A DNA stretch of 49,977 nt from Acidobacteriota bacterium (GTDB lineage Bacteria > Acidobacteriota > Vicinamibacteria > Fen-336). The notes below the pieces were generated by a model. The model searched no databases. It was not told where the DNA came from and worked only from the letters and a program-made list of their open reading frames with translations. This document shows positions 15,716 to 24,960 of the stretch, in pieces. The stretch lies in contig QHVJ01000113.1 of NCBI GenBank assembly GCA_003222275.1, positions 1-49,977 of the forward strand, given 5' to 3'. Position 1 is the first letter of the stretch. Each line of letters opens with the position of its first letter. The position numbers and the translations under genes were made by a program.

Positions 15716-17601
15716 GCGCGGTGCTCGGCATCGCCCGGCAGGAAGTGAGCACGCGGCGCTTCCTGCTGGCGGCGGCGGCGGCCCTGAGCCTGCTCGCGTG
15801 GGCCCTGCGGGCCGTCCTGCCTCCGGGGTGGTCGCGTGAGCTGGGGCAGTCCCTGGCTCTCGTTCTCTTCCTCGCCTTTCCGATCGCCGCCGCCATCGCG
15901 GTGGGCAGCTCGCTCGTCGGTCGCGACCTCGCCGAGGGTCGGCTCTCCTTCTACTTCTCCCGGCCGCTGTCGGCGGGGGCGCTCTGGGCGGGCAAGTTCC
16001 TGGGCGGCACGATCCTGGTCGCGGGAGCCTTCCTGTGCTGTTATCTCCCCCTCGCGCTCTCGGGCGTCGGCATCGGGCGCGAGGCCGTCGCCATCTGGCT
16101 TCTGGCCCTGGTCGGTCTCATGGCGTTCGCCCACACGATCAGCTCGATGTACCGGTCGGGATCACGCCTGTTCGCGCTCGACCTGTCCCTCGGCGCCGTG
16201 CTCGTGACCGTGATCGTGGTGCAGGTCCGGCATCTCGGGATCGCCGGCGCCGGGCACGTCCTGCTGACGACCGCCGCCCTTCCTTTCGATCTGGCGGTCG
16301 CCGCGGCGGCCCTGCTGGCGGCGGCCGCGGCCCAGCTCGCGTACGGCCGCGCCGACGCGCGCCGCGGTCACGTCGCGCTCTCCGCGACGGTCTGGACGCT
16401 CGCGCTGGTGGCCGTCGCCGCGCTCGCTCTCTGGAGTCGATGGGTCCTGGGGGTCACGCCCGCCGAGGTCGGCGGCGTGCGCCATCCGCTCCTGGTGGCG
16501 CCCAGCGGAAGCGCCTTGCTGTTCAAGGGAGCCCCGGAGCACGGCCGCGCCGGCTTCAGCCCCGTCTTCCTCATGGACGGCGAGAGCGGCTCGTACGTCC
16601 GTCTCGCGCCGGAACGGGTGACGTTCCCGGCGTTCACCGCCGACGGAAGCGCGGCCGTCTGGGTGGCCCCGGCGGTTTCCTGGTGGTGGTACGTCACGCC
16701 CGACCCGGGGCTTCTGTTCCGCGGGGCGGAAGCGCGCAGAGCCGCACTGGCCGTGGCCCGGCTCGGCCACGGGACGCCCGTGGTCGAGGAGCGCGCGCTC
16801 GAGCCGCCGGACGCGGAGCTCGCGCTCGCCCTGGATGGCGATGGGCAGCGGGTGCTGGTGTCGGGCCGCTCCGGCGTCTCTCTCGTCGATATCGCCAGCG
16901 GGCGGCTCGTCGCCGAGGCGCCGCTCTCGAACATCTGGGCCGCGGACTTCCTTCCGGGAGGAGCGGCGGTCCGCTTCTACCAGACGCCGAGGGATGGCTC
17001 CGAACACGCGTTCGTCGTGCTGGACTGGACTCCCAAGGACGGCAAGCGAGTCGAAAGGGCGCGGGTGCCCGTGGACCCCCGCGTGTTCCTGCTCGCACGG
17101 CGCGGCGACCTCGCCGTGGTCTCGACCGGCATGCGGGGAAAGGCGATCATCGACACAACCAGCGGCGCCGTGCGGCGGCTCGATTCGGCCACCGACGACG
17201 TTCCCGGCGCGGCTCTCGTGCTCTCGACCGGCCTCGTGGCGCTGAGCCTCGGCGAGGAGGTGCGAATCGTGACGCGAGACGGCGATGCCGTTGCGAGGCT
17301 GCCCGTCGAGCCGCGGACCAGTGTCTACGCGCTTCGGGAGCCCGCTCCGGGCGAGCTGGCCGTCGGCCTCTGGACGCTTTCGCTAGACCGTCGCCGCACG
17401 GTGTTCGTCGACGCCGCCACCGGGACGGTTCGGCGCGTGGAGCAGGGGCTCTTGCCGGCGGGCGTGCGGTACGGTGCGATGGACACCCAACCCCAGCCCG
17501 GGTCCTTCGCCTCTCGGCTCTTCACGGGGTCCCGCGGGGAGCTCGTCACGCTCGAGCCCGACGGCCGAAAGCGCGCGATCGTGGGCGTCGCGGCCCGCTA
17601 G
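15712..17601 (+). CDS. ABC permease fused to a large beta-propeller-like domain
   Basis: A 629-residue protein. The first 250 residues have about six or seven hydrophobic segments (e.g. LALVLFLAFPIAAAIAVGSS) and the GRDLAEGRLSFYFSRPLSAG motif typical of ABC-2 type permeases. From about 255 to the end, the sequence is non-membrane and repeats short beta patterns such as VSLVDIASGRLVAE, AIIDTTSGAVRRLD and TVFVDAATGTVRRVE, the look of a WD40/YVTN-like propeller. GTG at 15712 overlaps the ATPase stop (GTGA). The fusion suggests a permease that carries its own binding or sensing platform. The last codon overlaps the stop of the converging cytochrome gene (CTAG). Confidence 0.8.
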   Translation: MSAVLGIARQEVSTRRFLLAAAAALSLLAWALRAVLPPGWSRELGQSLALVLFLAFPIAAAIAVGSSLVGRDLAEGRLSFYFSRPLSAGALWAGKFLGGTILVAGAFLCCYLPLALSGVGIGREAVAIWLLALVGLMAFAHTISSMYRSGSRLFALDLSLGAVLVTVIVVQVRHLGIAGAGHVLLTTAALPFDLAVAAAALLAAAAAQLAYGRADARRGHVALSATVWTLALVAVAALALWSRWVLGVTPAEVGGVRHPLLVAPSGSALLFKGAPEHGRAGFSPVFLMDGESGSYVRLAPERVTFPAFTADGSAAVWVAPAVSWWWYVTPDPGLLFRGAEARRAALAVARLGHGTPVVEERALEPPDAELALALDGDGQRVLVSGRSGVSLVDIASGRLVAEAPLSNIWAADFLPGGAAVRFYQTPRDGSEHAFVVLDWTPKDGKRVERARVPVDPRVFLLARRGDLAVVSTGMRGKAIIDTTSGAVRRLDSATDDVPGAALVLSTGLVALSLGEEVRIVTRDGDAVARLPVEPRTSVYALREPAPGELAVGLWTLSLDRRRTVFVDAATGTVRRVEQGLLPAGVRYGAMDTQPQPGSFASRLFTGSRGELVTLEPDGRKRAIVGVAAR

Positions 17602-18203
17602 GGGGCGCAGGGGGCGCCGGCCGCGATCCACTGCTTCAGCTTCGCGACGAGCTCATCGTGCGGGACCGGGACGGGAGCGCGCCCGGCGCCGGGACTCCAT
17701 CCCCAGAGCACCAGCTTGTCCTCGGCCATGTGGTGGAACAGCGCGTCGAGGTTCTTGCCGCCGTTCTGCTTCTCGTCCTTGAGGCGCCGGCACACCTCGC
17801 CGCTCGAGAGGCCGATGAAAACCATCTTCCGCTCCGGCGGCGGCAGGTGCCAGGTCGGCGCGCCGGGCGGCACGTGCGGGCCGTAGCTGGTCGGGGGATT
17901 CGTGACCCCGTGGCACGTCGCGCACGGAAGGCCCGGGGCGCCCTTGCCGTCGCTGCCGCGCACGACGCCCATCGTGTGGGGCCGCCCGTCGTCGAGCTGC
18001 AGCGGCGCGTCACCGGGGATGTGGCAGTTCTGGCAGCGCGGGTGCTGGAGCACGGCGCGCACGGTCTCGAACGCGGCCACGCCCTCTTCCTTCGACGGCG
18101 CCGCGGCCGGTGACGCGGCGGGGAGGAGCGCCGCCAGGGCGGCGAGGACGGCCGCGGAGGAGATCGCGGCGCGCCCGTACATAGTGGGACGGGTGGTCTT
18201 CAT
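17598..18203 (-). CDS. Dihaem c-type cytochrome of the isoquinoline oxidoreductase operon
   Basis: A 201-residue exported protein. The N-terminus has a hydrophobic signal (about residues 10-35). Haem c sites are CQNCH (57-61) and CATCH (94-98). It follows the molybdenum subunit by 22 bases in the same direction and matches the small cytochrome-like proteins often annotated as an isoquinoline 1-oxidoreductase subunit. It should accept electrons from the Fe-S subunit in the periplasm. Its stop codon (17598-17600) interleaves with the stop of the ABC permease on the other strand. Confidence 0.83.
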   Translation of the reverse strand: MKTTRPTMYGRAAISSAAVLAALAALLPAASPAAAPSKEEGVAAFETVRAVLQHPRCQNCHIPGDAPLQLDDGRPHTMGVVRGSDGKGAPGLPCATCHGVTNPPTSYGPHVPPGAPTWHLPPPERKMVFIGLSSGEVCRRLKDEKQNGGKNLDALFHHMAEDKLVLWGWSPGAGRAPVPVPHDELVAKLKQWIAAGAPCAP

Positions 18204-18225
18204 CGGGCTTGCCTCCCAGGTTCGT

Positions 18226-20373
18226 TCAGGCGAGCCGGAAGGGGAGCCGGCGCAGCCGCTGGCCCGTGGCCGCGAAGATCGCGTTCGCCACCGCCGGCGC
18301 GACCGGGGGCACCCCGGGTTCGCCGATGCCTCCCGCCTTCTCCGAGCTCGGCACGATGTGCACCTCGACCTCCGGCATCTCGTTCAGCCGGAGCAGCGGG
18401 TAGTCGTGGAAGTTCGACTGCTGCACGCGCCCGTCCTTGAAGGTCAGCTCGCCATGCAGCGCCGCGGACAGGCCGAAGGCCACCGCGCCTTCCACCTGTG
18501 CGCGCACGCCGGCCGGGTTCACGCAGATGCCGCAGTCCACGGCGCACACGACGCGGTGCACGCGTACGCGGCCGCTCGCGACCGAGACCTCCGCGACCTG
18601 CGCCATCCAGCTTCCGAATGACTCGTGCACGGCCAGGCCGCGCGCGCGTCCGCCCGAGAGCGGCCGACCCCAGCCCGCCTTCTCGGCGGCGAGGTTCAGC
18701 ACGCCGAGATGGCGCGGATGCTCGCTCAAGAGCCGGCGGCGGTATTCGAGAGGCTCCTGTCCCGCGGCGCGGGCGAGATCGTCGACGAACGTCTCCATCA
18801 CAAAGGCGGTGTGGCTATGTCCGACGGACCGCAGCCAGAGCACGGGGATCGTCTTCTTCGGCGAGTGGAGGTCCACCAGGTGGCTGGCGGTTCCCTTCAC
18901 GTACGGCGAATCGGCCACGCCCTCGACCGACGTGTCGTCGATGCCGTTCTTGATCATCATCGGCGCGAACGGCGTGCCTTCGAGGATCGACTGGCCGACG
19001 ATGGTCTGCCGCCATGCAACCGGCTTGCCGTCCGCGCCGAGGCCGACGCGGAGGCGGTGCACGTACATGGGTCGGTAGTAGCCGCCGTGGATGTCGTCTT
19101 CACGCGTCCACACGACCTTGATCGGCGCGGCGCCGCCGGCCGCCTTCGCGACCTGGACCGCCTCGGAGACGAAGTCGCTCGTCGGCGTCGCCCGCCGGCC
19201 GAACCCGCCCCCGAGGAACATCGTATGGATCTTCACCTGCTCCGGCTTCAACCCCGCGATCTTCGCGGTCACGGTCTGGTCCATGGTCTGGAACTGCGTG
19301 CCCGTCCAGACCTCGGCGCCGTCGGCGCCGATCCGCACCGTGCAGTTGAGCGGCTCCATGGGCGCGTGGGCGAGATAGGGGACCTCGTACTCGGCCTCGA
19401 CCGTCTTCGCCGCGGACTTCAGCGCGGCGTCGACGTCCCCCGCCGCCGCGGCCTTCGTTCCGGGCGTGCCGGCCGCGGCCCGAAACTCCTCGCGCAGGCG
19501 CTGCGTATCGAGGTCCGCGCCCGGGCCCGGGTCCCAATCGATCTCGAGCGCGTCGCGTCCGAGCTTTGCGGCCCAGAAGTGCTCGCCCACCACCGCGACC
19601 CCCGACGGCACCTGGACGACGGCCTTCACACCGGGCACCGCCTTCGCCTTCTCGGCTCGGAAGCCCTTCACGGTGCCGCCGAAGATCGGCGCGCGAGCCA
19701 CGAGCGCCGTCAGCATGCCCGGGAGGCGGACGTCCATACCGAACTGCGCCTGGCCGGTGACCTTCTCGGGCGAATCGAGGCGCTTCGTCGGCCGGCCCGC
19801 GATCTTCCAGTCCTTGGGATCTTTCAGCTTCACGGTGGCCGGCGGCGTCCGCTTCTGCGCCGCGGCCGCGAGCTTTCCGAACGAGAGCCTCTTGTCGCCG
19901 CTCACGACGAAGCCCGCCTCCGCGCGGCACGCCGACGGATCCACCTTCCACTGCTCCGCCGCGGCCTGGATCAGCATCTCCCTGGCCACCGCCCCGGCGT
20001 ACCGATAACGGTCCAGCTCCGAATATGTCGAGCTGGAGCCGCCGGTCATCTGCATCCCGAACGCGGGATGAGCGTAGACCGGTGCCGCCGGCGCCTCCTC
20101 GGCGCGGACCTTCGCCCAGTCGCAGCCCAACTCCTCGGCGACGAGCATGGGCAGCGCCGTCCACACGCCCTGGCCCATCTCGGAGTGGGCGAGGATCACG
20201 GTGACGCTCTCGTCCTCGCCGATGCGCAGGAAGGCGTTGGGGTCGGGCAGCGCCGGCGCGGCGGGCGCCTGCATCGCCGCGAGACCGCTACGGGGCGCCA
20301 CGTAGAAGCCGATGACGAGGGCGCCGGAGGTCTGCAGGAAGCGGCGGCGGCTGAGGCCTGACGGCGTGCTCAT
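18226..20373 (-). CDS. iorB: Molybdopterin subunit, isoquinoline 1-oxidoreductase type
   Basis: A 715-residue xanthine-oxidase-superfamily protein. A Tat signal, [16 protein letters not shown] (residues 7-22), sends it folded to the periplasm. [20 protein letters not shown] (about 65-84) and the long aldehyde-oxidase-like domain follow, with [14 protein letters not shown] near 375 for molybdopterin binding and [19 protein letters not shown] near the C-terminus containing the catalytic Glu region. IorB-type enzymes hydroxylate N-heteroaromatics or oxidise aldehydes, using the partner 2Fe-2S protein and a cytochrome. ATG at 20373 overlaps the IorA stop (ATGA). The natural substrate here is not determined by the sequence. 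Confidence 0.9.
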   Translation of the reverse strand: MSTPSGLSRRRFLQTSGALVIGFYVAPRSGLAAMQAPAAPALPDPNAFLRIGEDESVTVILAHSEMGQGVWTALPMLVAEELGCDWAKVRAEEAPAAPVYAHPAFGMQMTGGSSSTYSELDRYRYAGAVAREMLIQAAAEQWKVDPSACRAEAGFVVSGDKRLSFGKLAAAAQKRTPPATVKLKDPKDWKIAGRPTKRLDSPEKVTGQAQFGMDVRLPGMLTALVARAPIFGGTVKGFRAEKAKAVPGVKAVVQVPSGVAVVGEHFWAAKLGRDALEIDWDPGPGADLDTQRLREEFRAAAGTPGTKAAAAGDVDAALKSAAKTVEAEYEVPYLAHAPMEPLNCTVRIGADGAEVWTGTQFQTMDQTVTAKIAGLKPEQVKIHTMFLGGGFGRRATPTSDFVSEAVQVAKAAGGAAPIKVVWTREDDIHGGYYRPMYVHRLRVGLGADGKPVAWRQTIVGQSILEGTPFAPMMIKNGIDDTSVEGVADSPYVKGTASHLVDLHSPKKTIPVLWLRSVGHSHTAFVMETFVDDLARAAGQEPLEYRRRLLSEHPRHLGVLNLAAEKAGWGRPLSGGRARGLAVHESFGSWMAQVAEVSVASGRVRVHRVVCAVDCGICVNPAGVRAQVEGAVAFGLSAALHGELTFKDGRVQQSNFHDYPLLRLNEMPEVEVHIVPSSEKAGGIGEPGVPPVAPAVANAIFAATGQRLRRLPFRLA

Positions 20374-20831
20374 GCGGTCCTCCCGGCCAGCTCGGCCGCG
20401 CGGCGGACGGCGGCGCGGATGCGGAGGTACGTGCCACACCGGCAGAGGTTGGCCGACATGGCGTTGTCGATGTCGGCGTCGCTCGGATGGGGCCGGGCCG
20501 CGAGCAGTGCCGCCGCGGCCATGATCTGGCCCGGCTGGCAATACCCGCACTGCACGACGTCCTCCTCGATCCAGGCGCGCTGGATCGCGCTCAGGCCCGG
20601 GGCGGAAAGGCCCTCGATCGTCTTGACCGCGTGCCCCTGGACGCTGGCCGCGGGGGTCACGCACGAGCGCACGGCCTGGCCGTCGACGTGGACGGTGCAC
20701 GCGCCGCACTGCGCCATCCCGCAGCCGAACTTGGTTCCGGTCAGGCCGAGGATGTCGCGCAGCACCCAGAGCAGGGGCATGTCATCGGGCGCGGCGGCCT
20801 CGTATTCCTTGCCGTTGACGTTGAGCTTCAT
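20370..20831 (-). CDS. iorA: 2Fe-2S subunit, isoquinoline 1-oxidoreductase type
   Basis: A 153-residue two-cluster ferredoxin subunit. The plant-type cluster ligands are Cys37, Cys42, Cys45 and Cys57. The second cluster uses Cys95 and Cys98 (QCGYCQPGQ) with Cys130 and Cys132 ([10 protein letters not shown]). It carries electrons from the molybdenum centre of IorB to the cytochrome. There is no signal peptide, so it should travel to the periplasm with the Tat-targeted IorB. A perfect inverted repeat lies immediately before its ATG and covers the ribosome-binding region. It is 64 bases from the P460 gene. Confidence 0.92.
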   Translation of the reverse strand: MKLNVNGKEYEAAAPDDMPLLWVLRDILGLTGTKFGCGMAQCGACTVHVDGQAVRSCVTPAASVQGHAVKTIEGLSAPGLSAIQRAWIEEDVVQCGYCQPGQIMAAAALLAARPHPSDADIDNAMSANLCRCGTYLRIRAAVRRAAELAGRTA

Positions 20832-20853
20832 GGATCCGTCTTGACACGGATCC
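20832..20853 (-). promoter_or_regulatory. Perfect inverted repeat directly before iorA
   Basis: GGATCCGT (20832-20839) and ACGGATCC (20846-20853) are perfect inverted repeats with a six-base loop, ending one base from the iorA ATG. In mRNA they would form a hairpin over the ribosome-binding site; as DNA it could be an operator. Confidence 0.45.
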
Positions 20854-20895
20854 GGCCCGCTCGTCAACCACCTTTTTTGTCGCGGTTCCGGAAGC

Positions 20896-21450
20896 TCAGT
20901 CGACGGGTTTGTCGCGAAGCACTGGGTAGAACTGGACGAAGACGTTGTCGGAGGCTGCGTGCTGGCGGTGGCAGTCGAAGCACTGGGAGCGGGGAAACGC
21001 CGTCGCCGCCGGCCGCGACCCGTCGCCGAAGCTGAAGTAGGCCCATCCGTCGGGAAACCGCTCGACGTCCTTGACCGCCGCCTCCAGGGCCACGCGCCGG
21101 CCCTCGAAGAGCCCGTGCCGGCTGGGGGCCACCTTCTGCGCCGCCTCGTGCAGCTCGAGCACGAGGACCGTCTTGTCGGGGAAGCGTCCCGTATGCCGGA
21201 AGGCCTCGTACGACTCGGGCCGGAGGTAGACATGGTGGAACTCGCCGGGTCCGGTCTCGTGGGAACCCTCGCGGTAGGAGAGGCCGAGGGAGGCGCCGAC
21301 GAAGACCCAGCTCCGATAGCCTTGCGGGCGGAGGAGCGCGCCGGAGGCATCGTAGTTCGGCGACGCGGTCGTGCCCGTGGGGCGCGCGCCGTCGCCGAGG
21401 GCGCCGAGCAGGGGAGCGACGGCGAGCACGACCAGCAGGTGGCGGGCCAC
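20896..21450 (-). CDS. Cytochrome P460 family protein
   Basis: A 184-residue exported c-type haem protein. The start is GTG at 21450, 10 bases after AGGAGG, giving a clean signal peptide ([19 protein letters not shown]); an ATG further upstream has no ribosome site. [15 protein letters not shown] and [13 protein letters not shown] are characteristic P460 segments. CFDCH (157-161) is the haem site and a Lys cross-link, a P460 hallmark, cannot be proved from sequence. P460 proteins oxidise hydroxylamine or detoxify NO. As first gene of the iorA-iorB-cytochrome operon, it is likely another periplasmic redox partner. Confidence 0.83.
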   Translation of the reverse strand: MARHLLVVLAVAPLLGALGDGARPTGTTASPNYDASGALLRPQGYRSWVFVGASLGLSYREGSHETGPGEFHHVYLRPESYEAFRHTGRFPDKTVLVLELHEAAQKVAPSRHGLFEGRRVALEAAVKDVERFPDGWAYFSFGDGSRPAATAFPRSQCFDCHRQHAASDNVFVQFYPVLRDKPVD

Positions 21451-21583
21451 GAAGCCTGGACCTCCTCCCCCCTTCAGCAGCATAGCCGGCTAATCCTACC
21501 CCGATCGGCCCCCAGCGCCATGGGAAAGGACCGGCGACGCGAGTAACATTCACCATCCAGATCGCTGAACCGGAGCTTCCTTC

Positions 21584-22318
21584 GTGCGCATCCAGGTCGC
21601 GAGAGATCACGAACAGGTGAGCCGCCGCGCCGCCGCGCGCATCGCGGCGGCCATCCGCCGAAAGCCCGGCCTCCTGCTGGGGGTCGTGACCGGTGCCACC
21701 CCGACGCGCACCTATGAGCGCCTGGCGGAGCGGCGGGCCGTCGAGCCGGCACTCTTCAGTCGGCTCCGCGTCGTGAAGCTCGACGAGTGGCTCGGGCTGC
21801 CGCCGCGCCATCCCTCATCGTGCGAGAGCTATCTCCGGGAGAACCTGCTTGTCCCCCTGCGCATCGACCGGCGGCGGTACCAGGGCTTCCGGCCCCGGCC
21901 GAAAGACCCGGTCGCCGACGGCGCGCGCATGGCCCGCTGGCTCGCCCGGCACGGACCCATCGACGTCTGCGTCCTGGGCCTCGGGCGCAACGGCCATCTG
22001 CTCATGAACGAGCCGGCGGCGGAGCTCCTGCCGGGCCCGCACGTCGCACGGCTCGCCGCCAGCACGCGCCGGCATTCGATGCTGACAGGCTTGAAGTCCC
22101 CCCCTCGTCGCGGCCTGACCATGGGCCTGGCCGACATCCTGCGGTCGAAGGCTGTCCTGCTCCTCGTGTCGGGCCGGCACAAGCGCACGGCCCTCGCGCG
22201 CATGCTCGAAGGGACGGTGTCGAGCCGTTGTCCGGCCTCGTTCCTTTGGCTCCACCCCGACGTAACCGTGTACTGCGATCGGGAAGCCTTCGGCGTGCCC
22301 GATGCGGGGAGGCAGTGA
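21584..22318 (+). CDS. NagB/AgaI-like amino-sugar phosphate isomerase
   Basis: A 244-residue protein of the glucosamine/galactosamine-6-phosphate isomerase family. VVKLDEWLGLPPRHPSSCES near residue 65 aligns with the NagB segment carrying catalytic Asp72. GLGRNGHLLMNEP near 133-145 aligns with the catalytic loop; Asn stands where NagB has Asp, as in galactosamine-6-phosphate isomerases of the AgaI type, and His and Glu are kept. So deaminating isomerisation of a hexosamine phosphate to a ketose phosphate is likely. GTG at 21584 follows GGAG by 8 bases. Its stop overlaps the ROK gene (GTGA). It starts the 21584-26628 operon. Confidence 0.83.
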   Translation: MRIQVARDHEQVSRRAAARIAAAIRRKPGLLLGVVTGATPTRTYERLAERRAVEPALFSRLRVVKLDEWLGLPPRHPSSCESYLRENLLVPLRIDRRRYQGFRPRPKDPVADGARMARWLARHGPIDVCVLGLGRNGHLLMNEPAAELLPGPHVARLAASTRRHSMLTGLKSPPRRGLTMGLADILRSKAVLLLVSGRHKRTALARMLEGTVSSRCPASFLWLHPDVTVYCDREAFGVPDAGRQ

Positions 22319-23241
22319 GCGCCCGCGACAAGGCCGTGGGGATCGACATCGGGGGCACGAAGATCGCCGTCGCCACCGTGAGCGCGTCGGGGGGGATCGT
22401 CCGCGAAGCCACGATTCCGACGGACGCGGCGCGGGGCTTCGCGGCCGCCGTGCCCCGCATCGTCGACACCGTGAAGCGGCTCCTCGACGAGAGCGGCTGG
22501 AGCGCGCACGAGCTGCAGGGAATCGGGATCGGCTGCACGGGCCCCGTCGATCGCGTGCGGGGAACGATCCTGAACCCGCATACGCTGCCGGGCTGGCAGG
22601 GCGGGGACGTCGTGAGCCCGCTCCGGGACGCGTTCGGTCGCCCGGTCCTGCTCGAGAACGACGCGGACATGGCGCTGCGGGGGGAGTGCCATGCCGGAGC
22701 GGGCCGTGGCTTCGATCCCGTGGTGATGCTCACGTTCGGCACCGGCATCGGCGGCGCCGCGCTCGTGCACGGCCAGGTGCTGCGCGGAGTGGCCGGTGAG
22801 CACCCGGACATGGGCCACGTCTCCGTCGACCCCCGGGGACCCCGGTGCTATTGCGGGACGAGCGGTTGCTTCGAGTCGCTCGCCTCGGGCTCGGCGCTGG
22901 CGGCGGCGGCCGCCGCCCACGGCCTGGGCGACGCGCGCCAGCTTCTCGCCCGGGCGCGAGAGCACGAGCCCGCCGCCGAGGGTATCCTTCGCGACGCGCT
23001 GTCGGCGGTGGCCAGCGCCACCTGGACGATCGTGCACGCGCTGCTGCCGGAGCGGCTCATCCTGGGCGGAGGCATGATGGACGAGCACTACGAGACGTTC
23101 GCCGCCGCCGCCGCCAGCGCGGTCGCCCGGGCCGCCATGGCGCCGCCGGGGCGGATCACGGTGGCGCGGGCCGCCCTCGGGAACCGGGCCGGAGTCCTCG
23201 GCGCCGCGAGCGCCGCCCTGAACCTCAGAACGGAGGAGTGA
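22315..23241 (+). CDS. ROK family sugar kinase
   Basis: A 308-residue ROK protein. AVGIDIGGTKIAVATV (about residues 7-22) is the ATP phosphate loop. GEHPDMGHVSV and CYCGTSGCFESLASG (about 180-200) give the catalytic-site Glu-His and the Cys-x-Cys-x4-Cys zinc site. There is no N-terminal helix-turn-helix, so it is a kinase rather than a repressor. It likely phosphorylates the hexose or amino sugar handled by its neighbours. GTG at 22315 overlaps the isomerase stop; the Gfo/Idh gene begins 2 bases after its stop. Confidence 0.88.
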   Translation: MSARDKAVGIDIGGTKIAVATVSASGGIVREATIPTDAARGFAAAVPRIVDTVKRLLDESGWSAHELQGIGIGCTGPVDRVRGTILNPHTLPGWQGGDVVSPLRDAFGRPVLLENDADMALRGECHAGAGRGFDPVVMLTFGTGIGGAALVHGQVLRGVAGEHPDMGHVSVDPRGPRCYCGTSGCFESLASGSALAAAAAAHGLGDARQLLARAREHEPAAEGILRDALSAVASATWTIVHALLPERLILGGGMMDEHYETFAAAAASAVARAAMAPPGRITVARAALGNRAGVLGAASAALNLRTEE

Positions 23242-23243
23242 CC

Positions 23244-24332
23244 ATGCGCCCCGTCGGCGTCGGCATCATCGGCTCGCAGTTCATTTCCACCATCCACGCG
23301 GAGGCGCTCCGCGCCTATCCGCACGCGGAGATCCGGGCGGTGGCGTCTCCGACTCCCGGCCATGCCCAGGCCTTCGCCGAGCGGCTTGCCATCCCGCACC
23401 ACCTGACCGACTACAAGAAGATGCTGGCCATGCCCGAGATCGACATGGTCGTCGTGGGCGTGCCCAACGACCTGCACCACCGCATCACCCTCGACGCCGC
23501 GGCCGCGGGGAAGCACGTCGTCATGGAGAAGCCGTTCTGCCTGAACCTGGCCCAGGCCGACGAGATGATCGCCGCCTGCCGCCAGGCGAAGGTCAAGCTC
23601 ATGTACGCCGAAGAGCTGTGCTTCGTGCCGAAGTACGTCCGCCTGAAGCAGCTCCTCGACAGCGGCGCCCTCGGAAAGCCCACCCTCGTCAAGCAATCCG
23701 AGAAGCACGACGGCCCCCACGCCCCGCACTTCTGGGACGTGGAGCGCTCGGGCGGCGGCGTCATGATGGACATGGGCTGCCACGGCATCGAGTTCTTCCG
23801 CTGGATGCTGAACCGGCCGAAGGTCAAGTCCGTGTACGCGCAGATGAGCACGAGCGTGCACGGGGACAAGACCCGCGGCGAGGACAACGCGATCCTGATC
23901 CTGGAGTTCGAGGGCGGGGTGACGGCAATGGCCGAGGAGAGCTGGACCAAGATGGGCGGGATGGACGACCGGGCCGAGGTGCACGGGTCCCAGGGCGTGG
24001 CGTACGCCGACCTCCTCCACGGCAACGCGATCGAGACCTACAGCGCGGGCGGCTACGACTACGCGGTGGAGAAGGCCGGCTCGACCAAGGGCTGGAGCTT
24101 CACGATCTACGAGGAGGCCTGGAACTACGGCTTCCACGGGGAGATGGCCCACTTCGTGGACTGCGTGCAGAACGACCGCAAGCCGCTCGTGACCGGCGAA
24201 GACGGCCGGGCGGTCCTGGAGGTGATCTTCGCAGCGTACGAGTCGGCGCGAGAGGGACGCAAGGTGGCGCTGCCCTTCGAGAGCGAGGCCCGCAAGCCCA
24301 TCGACCTCTGGTGGGCCTCGGAGTCGCGGTAG
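23244..24332 (+). CDS. Gfo/Idh/MocA family oxidoreductase
   Basis: A 362-residue NAD(P)-dependent dehydrogenase. The Rossmann motif is VGIIGSQFISTIHAEAL (residues 6-22), VMEKPFCLNL near 94-103 holds the EKP signature, and GCHGIEFFRWML near 177 holds the active-site His. The Ser in GSQF replaces the third Gly of the usual GxGxxG, which some sugar dehydrogenases show. It acts in the cytosol, perhaps reducing or oxidising a keto-sugar produced by the periplasmic GMC dehydrogenase encoded downstream. ATG follows GGAGG. It is the third gene of the operon, 7 bases before the next start. Confidence 0.87.
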   Translation: MRPVGVGIIGSQFISTIHAEALRAYPHAEIRAVASPTPGHAQAFAERLAIPHHLTDYKKMLAMPEIDMVVVGVPNDLHHRITLDAAAAGKHVVMEKPFCLNLAQADEMIAACRQAKVKLMYAEELCFVPKYVRLKQLLDSGALGKPTLVKQSEKHDGPHAPHFWDVERSGGGVMMDMGCHGIEFFRWMLNRPKVKSVYAQMSTSVHGDKTRGEDNAILILEFEGGVTAMAEESWTKMGGMDDRAEVHGSQGVAYADLLHGNAIETYSAGGYDYAVEKAGSTKGWSFTIYEEAWNYGFHGEMAHFVDCVQNDRKPLVTGEDGRAVLEVIFAAYESAREGRKVALPFESEARKPIDLWWASESR

Positions 24333-24339
24333 GCCGTCG

Positions 24340-24951
24340 ATGGCTGGCCAAGGACTCGAGCGCCGGGAGGTCTTGCGCATCCTGGCCCTGGCCGCCGGCG
24401 CCAGCACGTACCCGGGTTTCTCGCGGTGGAGCTTTGCCTGCGAGCACGGCGGAAGCGGCGTGATCCAGGTGAAGCGTCCGAGCTACACGCCGCGGTTCTT
24501 TTCCGCCGACGAGTACGCGACCGTCGAGCGGCTGGCCCAGCTCATCATCCCCGGCGACGACAGCCCGGGTGCCCGCGAGGCCGGCGTCAGCGAGTTCATC
24601 GACTTCATGGTGTCGAGCGATCCGGGTGTCCAGTACCGGTTCCGCTACGGGCTGACCTGGCTCGACGCCCACGCCGCCCAGCTCCACGGCGCGCCCTTCC
24701 GCACGCTCGACGAGCCGAAGCAGAACGAGCTCCTCGGGCGCCTGGCCTACCGCGATCGGTACCGTGACGGCGAAGAAGAGGGCCGCGCCTTCTTCAAGCT
24801 GATCCGCGAGTACACGATCATGGGCTTCTACACCTCCAAGATCGGACTCGAGCAGCTCGACTACCCGGGCCTGCGGATCTACCTCGAGTCGCCGGGCTGC
24901 CCGCACCCCGACGATCCCGAGCATCGGCATCTTCCCGCGGGAAAGACCTGA
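24340..24951 (+). CDS. Gluconate 2-dehydrogenase subunit 3-like small subunit (Tat)
   Basis: A 203-residue small subunit of a periplasmic sugar dehydrogenase. The N-terminus LERREVLRILALAAGAST is a Tat-like signal with twin arginines. The mature part contains the family's ADEYATVERLAQLIIPGDD and FIDFMV segments. In glucoside 3-dehydrogenases and FAD glucose dehydrogenases, this subunit carries the export signal and is needed for folding of the GMC catalytic subunit. That catalytic gene begins 9 bases downstream. No cytochrome subunit gene is adjacent, so the electron acceptor must be elsewhere. Confidence 0.85.
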   Translation: MAGQGLERREVLRILALAAGASTYPGFSRWSFACEHGGSGVIQVKRPSYTPRFFSADEYATVERLAQLIIPGDDSPGAREAGVSEFIDFMVSSDPGVQYRFRYGLTWLDAHAAQLHGAPFRTLDEPKQNELLGRLAYRDRYRDGEEEGRAFFKLIREYTIMGFYTSKIGLEQLDYPGLRIYLESPGCPHPDDPEHRHLPAGKT

Positions 24952-24960
24952 GGCGACGCC

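Noticed and set aside
20382-20709. N-terminal extension of IorB across iorA
   Set aside because: The Tat signal starts at 20373, and iorA occupies the upstream sequence in another frame with all eight cysteines.
21451-21483. ATG start for the P460 protein
   Set aside because: No ribosome site; GTG at 21450 has AGGAGG and a clean signal peptide.
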